Below, one piece after another: positions 53,825 through 63,919 of a DNA stretch of 64,000 nt. Both the position numbers and the translations under genes were made by a program. Source of the DNA: Sycobia sp. Sy_11. Taxonomy: Eukaryota > Arthropoda > Insecta > Hymenoptera > Epichrysomallidae. Position 1 is the first letter of the stretch, and each line of letters opens with the position of its first letter. Where the stretch lies: positions 372,001 through 436,000 of the forward strand of contig JACCIC010000299.1 of assembly GCA_018907035.1 (NCBI GenBank). The letters are read 5' to 3'. The notes under the pieces are model-generated. The model did not search any database and was not told the origin of the DNA. It saw nothing but the letters and a program-made list of their open reading frames with translations.

Positions 53825-54240
53825 CTATATTAATAGGAAGGGGGAAACTATTTCTCCTTCCGTGGCCTCCCACGCGGTCTTCGTTCTATAGTCCTTTCGA
53901 CGAGAGGACGCCATATCTTGAGACGAAGACCGCTGGATCAAAAGTTTATTTTTACGCGGACGACCTCGTTTCCTACCCGGGATGAAACCTACCGCTTCGT
54001 GAGTATTCTCGGGATCGTCCTGCGCAGAGGACCTCGCTCTAGAAACTTCACCAACTGGTGAAGACTCTCGCATTACAGGTGGGTCGCTCGTCACCTGGTC
54101 GTGATCCAACGAAGGTTCAGGATTCATTTCTTCTTCTTCTGGTTCCAGCGGTGGTTGGGGTAAAACCCCATCCTTTGGTTCCAGCGTAGAAGTATCCTCC
54201 AGGAAATCGTTTTCCTCAGGTTGGACGTATCTTGGACGTT
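53825..54240 (-). pseudogene. pol: Gyp-3 integrase C-terminal tail with AT-hook-like motif
   Basis: Acidic, Pro-rich sequence (LEPKDGVLPQPPLEPEEEEM) followed by GFIPGRKRGRPRKNKLLIQR, whose G-R-P core flanked by basic residues matches an AT-hook. In related gypsy polyproteins such tails follow the integrase core. The HHCC finger and DDE core that should precede it are absent: RNase H sequence ends near 54240 and the tail starts immediately. The element could not integrate by itself. Confidence 0.55.
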
Positions 54241-54830
54241 CGTGAACCATTGTAGATACCACTCGTCTTGGGTATCTCTTGCCCAGGTTCCAGTTGAGCA
54301 AGATAGATCGTCTCCCTCGGACATGCTAGAGAGGGCGTCTGGCACGTTGTTCGACGTCCCTTTACGATGCTCTACATCGAAACTTTGCCCTTGCAATCTT
54401 AGAGCCCATCGTGCGAGTCTGCCAGTTGGGTTCTGCATCGTACGAATCCACCTCATATTGCTGTGGTCCGTAACGACACGGAAATGATATCCATCTATAT
54501 AAGGACGAAACTTATCAATAGCCCATACAACAGCTAAGCACTCTCTCTCGGTTACCGAATAGTTTCTTTCAGCTTGGGAGAGTGCCCTACTCGCGAACTC
54601 CAATACCCGTTCTTGTCCGTCGACTTCCTGCGGAAGGACCGCTCCAATACCAGTGTCACTTGCATTTGTTTGCACGGTGAACTGGATATCGAACGACGGT
54701 CTATGCAGGACGGGTGCCGAAGCGATCATTGATTTGATCTTGTCGAAAGAGGCTTGTTGTTCCTCGGTCCACTCATAACGACAGTCTTTTCTAGTTAGAA
54801 GTGTGAGTGGTTCGGAAATGGTAGCGAAAG
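54240..54830 (-). pseudogene. pol: Gyp-3 RNase H domain
   Basis: FDIQFTVQTNASDTGIGAVL, NYSVTERECLAVVWAIDKFR, FRVVTDHSNMRWI and VPDALSSMSEGD. The first catalytic position, QTD in Gyp-1 and Gyp-4, is QTN here, replacing the metal-binding Asp. The later acidic residues are kept. Frame is open from 54729. A TAG lies upstream near 54846 at the end of the RT connection (GVASW-stop-RKFL). Confidence 0.8.
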
Positions 54831-54846
54831 CTTTTAGAAATTTCCT

Positions 54847-55695
54847 CTACCACGATGCCACACCGACGAAACGTCTAAGTTGCTTTAGATTTCTCGGTTC
54901 CGTGTAGCACATTACTGGTTCGATCTTCTCGATATCGGGACGGAATCCGTCACGATTAACGAGAACACCTAAGTATTTGACTTCGGTGTGTCCAAAGACA
55001 CTCTTTTCTCGGTTTATCGTGAGTCCAGCTTCATGTACTCGAGCAGGAATACGACGTATCCAGTCTAAGTGTTCTTCGAATGTCTCAGTAGCGATGATAA
55101 TATCGTCTAGATATGAAAAGGCATTCGGCTCGAGGTCTGGTCCGATAATTTGGTCTATAAGTCGTTGAAACGACGCTCCAGCGTTAGATAGACCGAAGGG
55201 CATCCTGGTAAACTGGATCAATCCCATTCCAAGTACCGTAAATGCTGTTATCGGTTTGGATTCCGGATGAAGTGGTATTTGATGATACACGCTACTCAGA
55301 TCTAAGGTAGAAATATATCTGGCTGATTGTAGCTACCTTAGAATCTGGTCCATGTTAGGTAAAGGGTATGCATCAGGTTTCGAAACTAAATTAACTTTTC
55401 GAAAGTCGATGCAAAATCTATATTTCCCGTTACTTTTACGTACCATCACCAGTGGGCTTGACCATCCAGTTGTGGATGGTTCGACTACTCCAGTCTCTAA
55501 CATTTCTCTAACTTGAGAATGCATCTGTTCTTGTATTTTCATAGAGACTGGATATGCCTTTTGGCGTATAGGGCGAGCATCTCCTACATCTATTATATGT
55601 TCTGCCCACGTCGTACGTCCCAGTGGCACTTCTCCCGCCGGCAGAATTGTATTTAAAAGCTTCTTATTCCTACTGTGATATATCCGCGAGAGCAA
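54847..55695 (-). pseudogene. pol: Gyp-3 reverse transcriptase
   Basis: TGVVEPSTTGWSSPLVMVRK, YRFCIDFRKVNLVSKPDAYP, a TAG at about 55331, then YHQIPLHPESKPITAFTVLG, RMPFGLSNAGASFQRLIDQI, the catalytic FSYLDDIIIATETFEEHLDW and EVKYLGVLVNRDGF. Y-L-D-D is intact. Two nonsense codons are the main lesions. Confidence 0.85.
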
Positions 55696-56437
55696 TGGAT
55701 GCTAACCTCGAAAACTCCATGGACAGATCAAAATCAGTATTTTCTTCTGAGTTTATTGCGCCTACTCGAATAATTTCAGAAGATAAGCCGACAGTCAATC
55801 GCAACGGTGCCAGTCGTTGGATTTCATTACATGTGACTGCGGCTACTTCCATCCTGACCCCTTTATTCGCTACTTGGACCCACAGCGAATTATCAATCGG
55901 ATCATGGATGGTACCGAGCGCTCGTGCGAAATTGGCTCCTACGTAGCAATCTACTTCAAGGTTTGACATCACAGCAACTGATACGTTGCGCGTGAACCCT
56001 GCCAATTCGAACGGCAGTTCGACGTGACCCGTGACGTAAAGCGGAGAGTTCCCTGGGCCTCTAGCACCAACTCCAGACGCTGGGTGGAACTCTCGCTGGC
56101 AAGCCGTTGCTAATTGTAGCCCGATCTTGCCCATGACAGTACGAGACGCGCCGGTGTCGTACAATGCACGGATCCGATACTCAGCAATTCGTACCGGGAT
56201 CCACCAGCGCGCTTCTTCCGGCCGTGCTGCAATTTGGCCGGGATCTAATTTGCCACTGTCATTTTCCTCAGTCGACGGAATTTCCTCAACTGAACCAGGC
56301 CTCTCTTCAATCTGATTAGTCGAGGACGACTGAGAATTCGAGAAACAAGATCCTCGAATATTTTCGTTTGGGGTCACGTTTGGGTTGCAAGTCGACCGGA
56401 CCCCTATTGGCCGCCTTGCTTCCCGTTTCCCGAACAT
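55670..56437 (-). CDS. pol: Gyp-3 aspartic protease
   Basis: An open frame of 255 residues overlapping the gag end by about 120 bases. Catalytic RIRALYDTGASRTVMGKIGL with D-T-G-A intact, followed by HVELPFELAGFTRNVSVAVM and VDCYVGANFARALGTIHDPI near the expected helix. It would mature gag and pol. The C-terminal part leads into RT (at about 55690) after a frame change. Overlap with gag suits a frameshift-translated gag-pol. Confidence 0.8.
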   Translation of the reverse strand: MFGKREARRPIGVRSTCNPNVTPNENIRGSCFSNSQSSSTNQIEERPGSVEEIPSTEENDSGKLDPGQIAARPEEARWWIPVRIAEYRIRALYDTGASRTVMGKIGLQLATACQREFHPASGVGARGPGNSPLYVTGHVELPFELAGFTRNVSVAVMSNLEVDCYVGANFARALGTIHDPIDNSLWVQVANKGVRMEVAAVTCNEIQRLAPLRLTVGLSSEIIRVGAINSEENTDFDLSMEFSRLASIALADISQ

Positions 56438-57773
56438 TTCGGGCAGTTATAAATGCGGTAACCCATTTCACCACATTTATAACATTTAACCGGGCCGTCC
56501 TTACTCTTCTTCTGATCTGCAGGACGACCCTCCTGAGCTTTGTTAACCTGCTCCGGACTGGTAGTTCTAGTAGACTTCTTCTTACGGGGTGTTCGATTCC
56601 GCCTCCAGGGTTGGCGGTTCGTTTTCGAAGGCCCTCTTCTTTCTCTTCTGGTTTCGGCCTTCGATCTCCCTGAGAAGTAGACGGTCTACTAGGTGGTCCC
56701 ACCTGCCCGAATTTTGATTCCAAACGAGTCAGTAGCTTGCGTATTTCTGTCATATCAGTATTGATCCTATTTTCTTGATCGGGATTTTCCTGATGTACAG
56801 TTGCAGCCACTTTAGTTCTAGTCCATTTGGAATTCGGCGATTTATATGCGGCTTCGCGCAAAATCGCCTTATCCGGCGAAAGAGGAGTGTGATAGTATTT
56901 TTCACACTCCAATGCAAATTCGGCATCTCCTTCCAAATTTAGAAATGCCCACACAGTGCTAATGGATTTCCTTGGTATCCTTCGCTGGATTTCGGGGTGT
57001 GCATTACGCAGCAGTCTATCCAATTGCTCTGTCTCGGGGAGAGGTGGAATTGGCCGGTCGAATATCGAGAGGAGACAAGCGATATAATCACTCGATGGTT
57101 CGTTGGCTCCTTGAGTTCGAGTTTCGGCTTCTCTAACCCATTTTCCTCGATATTCTGGACCGGCTCCGTACCATTCTTTTGCAGCGGTACGGACTTCACT
57201 CCAGGTGGTTATGCCTCTTTTTCTTAAAGCGTCGAGCCATAACTCTGCCTTCCCCTTGAATATTTCGGGGAGCGCCTGTGTTAATTCTTCGTCCGATATT
57301 TGCGAACTTCTTTGGCCCTCCTCTATCCACTTGAGGAATAATTCTAGGTCCTGATGGGAATCTTCATAATGGATATCCCATTTACGGACCACTAAATCTA
57401 TATCCCTCTTGGATCCCCCAATGAATTCTAACTTTTCACTGGGCAATCCTCCGGACAGCGTAATCCTCGAAGTTTCTGTTGGCTTCGAGGAGTCCCCCCC
57501 CCCCTTCCAACCACGTTCACGGACTCGAGGGCTTGAGCGTGGCGTCGAAACACCACTGGCTGGAGGTTGTAGGGAGACTGACGATTCTTCCTGCACGGTA
57601 GATGCGTGACACACAAATGTGTCTTGTATCTGCACCTTCTTCCGTGCAGGGTCGTCGGCCACTCGTGTACTGCTGACCGATGCGAAACGAATTTGAGATA
57701 TAGCTGACAATTGGTTGGTTATGGCAGCCAACGCTTCTTCTAACCTCTTCGTTCGTTGGTCTTGAACTCCCAT
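56400..57773 (-). pseudogene. gag: Gyp-3 gag with altered zinc knuckle
   Basis: ATG 57773, MGVQDQRTKRLEEALAAITN. The capsid region includes EKLEFIGGSKRDIDLVVRKW, LTQALPEIFKGKAELWLDAL and GAGPEYRGKWVREAETRTQG. Toward the C-terminus the long frame becomes Arg-rich nonsense because of a frameshift near 56560-56600. The correct frame there reads VKCYKCGEMGYRIYNC, a CX2CX4YX4C knuckle in which Tyr stands where His is normal. Gag assembles the particle and packages RNA. Confidence 0.8.
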
Positions 57774-57776
57774 AAA

Positions 57777-58337
57777 CTACATAATATCCTCCATTGTGCA
57801 TGGAGGTAGACTGCCAGGTTGGGAAGTGGGGATTGCGCTTGACGATGGGGGTGGGGTCGTCTGTCCCGACTGTTCTTGTGGGAGGAGTAGGCCTTCTGCA
57901 GTCGTCTGCTCATCCACACCAGGCTGGATGGTGAGACGCACCCTCAAGCGCAATCTAGAGGCTTCGAGATTCCGTTGGACTTCTTCGTCATGCTCCAGTG
58001 ACTCCAACGGATGCCTCTCTTCTCCATCACCCGTTGAATCTAGCCAGGACGGATCACCCTGAGCAATAATCCTTTCAATGAAGGATTTACTGGCTGACTC
58101 ATACTTAATAAAGACATGAGCCAGATCTTCTTCTATTTCTTCTACAAAATCATCCTGGTCATACTCTCCTTTCAGCCATTGGTTTATTCTGCGAAGCCGG
58201 TCAAATATCGTACCATCACTTCGCAGAGACAGCTGATGGAGGTAATCATCAACTTCACCTCCTGTTAGGTATAAGCACCCTTGGTCGACTGGAGTCAACG
58301 GAGCTTTAAAGGAGGGAGAGGTTGATCTCTTAGCCAT
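57777..58337 (-). CDS. Gyp-3 ORF0, upstream accessory protein
   Basis: ATG 58337 (MAKRSTSPSFKAPL), 187 codons, ending three bases before the gag ATG. Acidic and helical (IFDRLRRINQWLKGEYDQDD, FVEEIEEDLAHVFIKYESAS), then a Ser/Pro-rich tail. No domain recognised. It could be the N-terminal part of a longer gag or a separate small protein; the tight spacing suggests translation linked to gag. Confidence 0.5.
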   Translation of the reverse strand: MAKRSTSPSFKAPLTPVDQGCLYLTGGEVDDYLHQLSLRSDGTIFDRLRRINQWLKGEYDQDDFVEEIEEDLAHVFIKYESASKSFIERIIAQGDPSWLDSTGDGEERHPLESLEHDEEVQRNLEASRLRLRVRLTIQPGVDEQTTAEGLLLPQEQSGQTTPPPSSSAIPTSQPGSLPPCTMEDIM

Positions 58338-59083
58338 GTCGTAATACACAAAAGATACCTATATATACAACGATGGTGGACAACAAAAAGTGGTACATAC
58401 ATACAAACACATTACAAACATAGTAATGTGATACAGAAATTTGAGATTACAGAGAGGTGCGAGATGTTCGAGCTTGAGCCAATATTCATATATATTGAAA
58501 TGCTTATTCCTGAGTAAAACACCGAACTCTTACATATCACCAGCTAAGGCGCACCTTAGCGTGATGTAAAAGAGAGAATAAAGATTTATTCCGATATTGC
58601 GAAAGAAACTCCGTGTAAATAGACGGACCACTTCTATAAACCGTTTAAGTAAATAGAGTAAACAAAGCGAGCAATCACTGAGCCAAGGCCCTCTGAATTC
58701 CTAGAAATTTAGATAAGCCAATTAATAAGTAGACAGAATATAAAATAAAATGCCAGCGCTAATAATTAATTTATAAATCGTTATTTTTTTTGTTGCAGGG
58801 TATCTACACCGAGATGCCAATAGAGTAGAATTTATTTCTTTTTTTTTTATTATAAAATAGAATTTATTACTATTTTTTTATTGTATAATTTATCGAAGAA
58901 TATATTTTGTTATTTTTTTTGTAACATAAAGAAAACGAGTATCAAATCATTCACCCAAAAACTTGTCCTGATATGTTCCTCCATCCGAATCACGTATCCT
59001 GAAACCCTCAGAAAATTCCAATAAAAATAAAGAATTAAAAATCGATAAAAGAAAAATAAAGCGGAAGGAGAAGGAACGTTACA
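58338..59083 (+). repeat. Gyp-4 5' LTR region, left border unresolved
   Basis: The right border is sharp: the LTR end GAACGTTACA at 59083 meets the primer-binding site. By symmetry the start should read TGTAA; TGTAAAAGAG at 58564 is a candidate. A hairpin 'gctaagg cgca ccttagc' lies just left of it at 58541-58558. AATAAA-like words lie near 59026-59060. The first 150-200 bases probably still belong to Gyp-3. Confidence 0.5.
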
Positions 59084-59101
59084 TGGCGCTCGAACAGGGA
59101 C
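59084..59101 (+). promoter_or_regulatory. tRNA-Lys(3)-type primer-binding site of Gyp-4
   Basis: TGGCGCTCGAACAGGGAC differs at one base from the well-known primer-binding site complementary to the tRNA-Lys (UUU) 3' end. It is immediately next to the LTR end. It primes minus-strand synthesis. Confidence 0.85.
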
Positions 59102-59225
59102 CTGATCAAAAAATTCGGTGAATGATTTGAGCTACAACGTTAGAATTAAAAGTGTAAGGCAAAAATTAAATTTCTTTTATAAATTAAAATTTTTGCTTAA
59201 GAAAAATTTCTACCCCGCGCGTATC

Positions 59226-60377
59226 ATGATTAGACCGTCTAAAGATGAGTTGATAGAAGAGTTGACAAAAATAAACGTAGATAGTGAAGGCAGTGTATCT
59301 TTATTAAAATCACGGTTGGTATCGTACGTATGAACACATCCGAAAGGATATATCGATAAATCAGCTGATACTTCAGAATACAAAGAAAATTTAGATAGAA
59401 CAGAAGAATTAGAAAAATTGTAAGCAGAATTACATCGACTGCGAAATGAAAAAAATAGGCCAAGTACCTCGTCCCCTACAACTGATACATTATCGCCAAT
59501 AAAAAGGATGGCAGAGGAAAATCACCAAATTTTTAACACAGCAATTCATACCGGAGGAACGACAAATCCAACTACGAGAGTTCTCGATCAAATGAGAAAA
59601 TGGAATTGTCATTTTGATGGAAAAGATTTATATGCATTTCTCGAACGTGTAAGAGAACTACAAAAGGCATATAGATATACAGACGAACAAATTTTACAAG
59701 AATATCCCGAGTTACTCCGAGGCTATGCACAATTGTGGCATCGAAACTATGCAGCAAGCGTAAATACATTAGAGGAACTTGAAACGGAACTGTGAAATTT
59801 CTACTTATCACCACGAGAATTAAGAAATCTCGATCTAGAAATTAGTAATAGAAAACAAGCAATAACAGAAACAATACGATCATTCTTAAACACTGTTATG
59901 ACGCTTATGCGATGCCGAGGAGGGTACGATAAAGCTAAACAAATAGAGACGATCTATTATAATATGCGAGCCGAATATCGTATACATGTCCCGAGAAGCG
60001 CAATTACTAAAACGGTGCATATAATCCACAAAGTAGAAGAGTACCTGAAAAGTAAAGAGGAGTCCGAAATCGAGGCAAAATTAAATGCCAACTCACCCAG
60101 TAAATTTATACACCCAAACAAAACAAATGTAAATAAGTCGAACGCGACAGCAAAATGTAATATATCAGTTATATACGATAGAACACTATGCTGCTGGAAA
60201 TGCAAAGAACGGAGACATGACCGATTTAAATGCACAAACGCGAGAAAACTATTCTGTTCATACTGCGGTAAGGACGGAATATTTACTCGTGACTGCAACT
60301 GCCATGCACAGGGAAATGCAAAAAGGGCCGGTCCTGTAATGCAGCAGGCCCGGCCCGAAAACAAAACTACGAACTAG
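59226..60377 (+). pseudogene. gag: Gyp-4 gag
   Basis: One reading frame of 384 codons with three in-frame stops (59331, about 59420, 59793). Residues 1-35 (MIRPSKDELIEELTKINVDS...) resemble a SAP motif. The capsid includes MRKWNCHFDGKDLYAFLERV, RELQKAYRYTDEQILQEYPE and LLRGYAQLWHRN. Two knuckles: CCWKCKERRHDRFKC is a normal CX2CX4HX4C. CSYCGKDGIFTRDC has Ile where His is expected. It would form the particle and bind RNA. Confidence 0.85.
60320..60326 (+). promoter_or_regulatory. Candidate -1 frameshift site between gag and pol
   Basis: A AAA AGG read in the gag frame. The pol frame lies at -1 and is open from here through ELDNRLFTEVMIGDYK into the protease, overlapping gag by about 50 bases. 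A slippery heptamer at the start of the overlap fits programmed -1 frameshifting; no downstream pseudoknot was worked out. Confidence 0.45.
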
Positions 60378-61070
60378 ACAATCGATTATTCACCGAAGTA
60401 ATGATAGGTGACTATAAAATAAATGCACTTATCGATACGGAATCCATCAGCTCGTATGTAAGTAAACAAATTGCCGAAGTCTGTTTACGTTATGGCTTTC
60501 AAAATAAGGAAAGTAATAGAATAGCTGTATTAGCCGACGGTTTCGAAACGAAATTAGGTGATTTAATTTCGGGGCATATATATACATAAGGATTATGGCT
60601 TTTTCAAGATTTCCTGGTATGGAACACGTCAAATCAACCAATGATTCTCGGAATGGATGCATTAAGAAAATTAAATACGGAAATTCGAATAAATAATCGA
60701 ATTATTTTTCAAATAAAAAATGCACCAACCGAACATATTTGTGAAATAGAAGACAGCGGGTTAACACACTTAAAGCCACATGAAAAAATAATAATCGACA
60801 AATTTATTGCTGAAGAAAAACAAAAATTAGAAAATACAAAACGACCAACACCATTGTTGCAATACGAAATTATATTGGAAGAAACTACTCCAATTAAACA
60901 AAAATATCGACCAAAGAATCCGATTATGCAAAATATCATAAATTCGGAAGTCGATAAAATGCTGCAAGAAGGTGTAATCCAACCGTCCAGCAGTCCATGA
61001 AGCTCGCCTATCGTGATGGTAAAAAAGAAAAATGGCGAGGATCGTTTTTGCGTAGACTTTCAAAAATTAA
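60378..61070 (+). pseudogene. pol: Gyp-4 protease and RT fingers
   Basis: Protease NALIDTESISSYVSKQIAEV, where the family's D-T/S-G is D-T-E, replacing the essential Gly. A TAA lies at 60587. The C-terminal helix motif is NQPMILGMDALRKLNTEIRI. RT fingers follow: LEETTPIKQKYRPKNPIMQN, MLQEGVIQPSSSP, TGA at 60998, then SPIVMVKKKNGEDRFCVDFQ. A frameshift near 61070 passes into the long open frame. Confidence 0.85.
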
Positions 61071-63075
61071 TAAAGTCACGAAAAAAGATGCATACCGATT
61101 ACCGCAAATCAACGCCATTTTAGATAAATTAACCGAAGCCAGATATCTATCCACCATTGATTTGAAAAGTGGTTACTGGCAGGTAGCACTTACACCAGAA
61201 AGTCGACCGATTACCGCATTTACCGTCCCTGACAAGGGATTATTTGAATTCACCGTCATGCCCTTTGGCTTACACTCCGTACCTGCAACATTCCAGCGAT
61301 TACTGGATACCGCCGAAATGGCCCCAAATGTTTTTGCATACCTGGATGACATTGTCCTCATTTCAAAAACCTTTGAAGACCATTTAAAAATACTAAAAGA
61401 AGTGTTTCAACGTCTAAGAAACGCTAAGTTAAAACCGAATTTCGAAAAATGCAATTTGGTCCGTCCACAACTTAAATATCTAGGTCACATTGTAGATAAA
61501 GATGGTCTGCACACCGATCCAGAAAAAACTGCAGCCGTCGCTAATTTATCTCCGCCTAGAAATTCAAAAGAAATTCAAAGATTTATGGGACTAATTTCAT
61601 GGTACCGACGATTTCTAAAAGACGTTTCCAATGTTGCTGCTCCTCTGCATAAACTAATAAAGAAAAAAACGAAATGGGAATGGGGAGAAACGCAGCAAAA
61701 GGCATTTGATGAAATTAAAACATTATTAATAAAAGCACCGATCCTTGCCTGCCCAGACTGGGAAAAACCATTCGTTTTCCAGACTGATGCAAGCACAGAA
61801 GGACTAGAAGCCGCCGTTACTCAACCGTACGAAAAAGCGGAACGTATTATTGCTTATGCTAGTCGCACTCTCACGCCAGCAGAAAAAAATTATCCTGCAA
61901 CTGAGCTTGAGTATTTAGCCATAAAATGGGGCATCTGGAAATTCAGGGACTATCTAGAAGGATACCATTTTATTGTACTGACCGATCACCAGTCTTTAAA
62001 ATGGTTAAACAAGATAGAAAATCCGTCAGGACGTTTAGACAGATGGGCCCTCGAACTCAGGCAATACGATTTTGAAATCAAATATGGGCCAGGCAACGGT
62101 AATCTGCTCGCCGACACACTGTCTCGACAGCCCGTAGAAATTTGTAATATAAACCCACCCGAGAAAGACTGGTATATGAAATGTTTAACAACAGTCAAAG
62201 CCGACCTGGAAAATAATCCCGACTACTGTATAGAGAATAATAAACTATACAAACATATATTACATACACTCGATTTTAATGAGATAGACGAATCGACACA
62301 ATGGAAAAAATGTGTTCGAAAAAGTGAACAAAATGACGTACTAGAAAAAATGCATAATGATCCGACTGCAGGACATCTGAGTGTTGTAAAGAAACTTGCA
62401 CGTCTAGCAAAATTATATTATTGGCCAGGTAATATATGCCAACAATACAAAACATCGCAGCAAGCACCTGCGGGAATGATGCAGGCAAGCCAAGTCAAAC
62501 AACCTAGGGAAATAGTATCTGTCGACTTAGTTGGACCACTACCTCGTTCGACAAAATTAAATACTTGGCTCTTAGTCATGCAAGACAAAATGATAAAATG
62601 GATTGAACTACGACCGCTGCGTAAAGCTACAGGAGAAGCCGTAGCAAATGCAGTTCGAGAACAAATAATTATACGACATCGGTGCCCTAACACGATAATA
62701 TCGGATAATGGACGACAGTTCATAAGTAAGAATTTTTTAACGTTATTAAAACAATCAAAAATCATACACCGACGCTCACCTCCGTATACACCGCAGTGTA
62801 ACCCTGTAGAACGGGCAAACCGAGTGATAAAAACGATGATTGCACAATATGTAGTCGAAAACCAGAGAACATGGGATCGATTCCTACCCAATATAGCGTT
62901 CGCATACAACATATCTCATTGCGAATCTACCGGTTATACACCCGCCTATTTAAATTATGGCCGAGAATTATGCCCACCGGGAATAAAAATTACAACGAAC
63001 AAACACCCAGCACAGGTCGATAGTAAAAACCGGTTCAAACAAATACAGGAAGCTTTAGACCTCGCACGAATATAA
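61070..63075 (+). CDS. pol: Gyp-4 RT, RNase H and integrase
   Basis: Part of a 692-codon open frame; the first ~25 codons (60997-61070) are out of frame with the true RT. Residue numbers refer to that frame. RT: KDAYRLPQINAILDKL, catalytic YLDD at 115-118, FMGLISWYRRFLKDV. RNase H: QTDAST (D264), ELEYLAIKW, LTDHQSLKW (D330), LLADTLSR (D373). Integrase: HNDPTAGH (H453, H460) with only one of two finger cysteines (C481). The DDE core is SVDLVGPLPRS (D510), ISDNGRQFIS (D570) and NPVERANRV (E605). All polymerase, RNase H and DDE residues are present. The broken zinc finger and lost N-terminus make autonomous activity unlikely. Confidence 0.9.
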
Positions 63076-63372
63076 TTGGCGCGAAATTTTCAGAGACAGA
63101 AACACTGCTACGACCTGAGACGCCAAATATGGACGCCTAGGATTGGAGAAAAAGTGTTAAAAAGAACACACGAACTATGTAATAAACAGGCAGTATTCAA
63201 CGCAAAATTAGCGCCTAAATAGGAGGGACCATTTACCGTGATATGTAAAATTTCTCCTGTTATCTACGACTTAAAAGACGAAGAAGAAGGGGAAATCAAG
63301 CACATACATGTGAGCGATTTAAAACCAATAAAACAAGAATTCGATGAAATATCAGATGATTTTTCATCCTGA
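63076..63372 (+). pseudogene. pol: Gyp-4 integrase C-terminal domain
   Basis: The pol frame meets TAA at 63073-63075 and continues ARNFQRQKHCYDLRRQIWTP, LCNKQAVFNAKLAPK, a TAG, EGPFTVICKISPVIYDLKDE and IKHIHVSDLKPIKQEFDEIS. The G-P-F/Y motif that typically follows the gypsy integrase core is visible as EGPFTV. It ends in a stop near 63370, overlapping the next ORF. Confidence 0.75.
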
Positions 63373-63919
63373 AAACGAATATAAACACGGTAAATCATCT
63401 AAAGGCACACAGTCAACCATGGAACGCCATCCGGTCGAGTTGGAGCTATATCACCGATTCTTAGAATTAAGCGTGGCCATTGAGTGCTATGGGTGGCATA
63501 CAAGGCCATTCATAAGTACAGCCTCGCTAATAACAACAATCTCACCGAGAGTCGGTGACATATTACAACGAAGAGGTTCCTCCATCACCCATCGATTGCA
63601 CGAAATACAACAATATTATGTACCGACGTGTCCATCGGTACATCAAAATATGAGATCACCCTATACACTGCAAGTAACCTTTACATGTCACGGCCGTGAA
63701 TTCAACAGCCACGTCGCATTAGTGGATGAACAGACAGATGCGGAAATAGTATTTGGAATGGATAGAATACTATTCCACAGAAGGTCACCAGCAGCACAAA
63801 GTAGGAGACAAGAAAGAAGACGAATTGTTCGTCAAGAAGGACGACGAGTAAGATGGCGTCTACATGACGAAGGATTAACTGACCCATATGAATCGGACGC
63901 CATCAGTGAGACCGATTAA
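63344..63919 (+). CDS. Gyp-4 3' ORF of unknown function
   Basis: An open frame of 191 codons overlapping the integrase end; ATG 63344 or the internal ATG 63419 (MERHPVELELYHRFLELSVA) may be used. No signal peptide or membrane segment, so it is not a fusogenic env. Visible: HTRPFISTASLITTISPRVG, then YTLQVTFTCHGREFNSHVAL, VDEQTDAEIVFGMDRILFHR and an Arg/Glu-rich tail. The DAEIVFGMDRIL stretch resembles the I-x-L-G-M-D-x-L helix of retropepsins, but no D-T/S-G is present. Function unknown. Confidence 0.6.
   Translation: MKYQMIFHPENEYKHGKSSKGTQSTMERHPVELELYHRFLELSVAIECYGWHTRPFISTASLITTISPRVGDILQRRGSSITHRLHEIQQYYVPTCPSVHQNMRSPYTLQVTFTCHGREFNSHVALVDEQTDAEIVFGMDRILFHRRSPAAQSRRQERRRIVRQEGRRVRWRLHDEGLTDPYESDAISETD

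Larger units (their letters stand above)
50969..58337 (-). mobile_element. Ty3/gypsy element Gyp-3 (minus strand), integrase-deleted
   Basis: 3' LTR at 50969-52082, then, reading leftward from the right: accessory ORF0, gag, protease, RT, RNase H, an integrase tail without core, and a 3' ORF. The 5' LTR is not found before Gyp-4 begins, so it was deleted or replaced. Protease and RT resemble Gyp-1. The coding capacity is much better kept than in Gyp-1 or Gyp-2. Confidence 0.85.
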
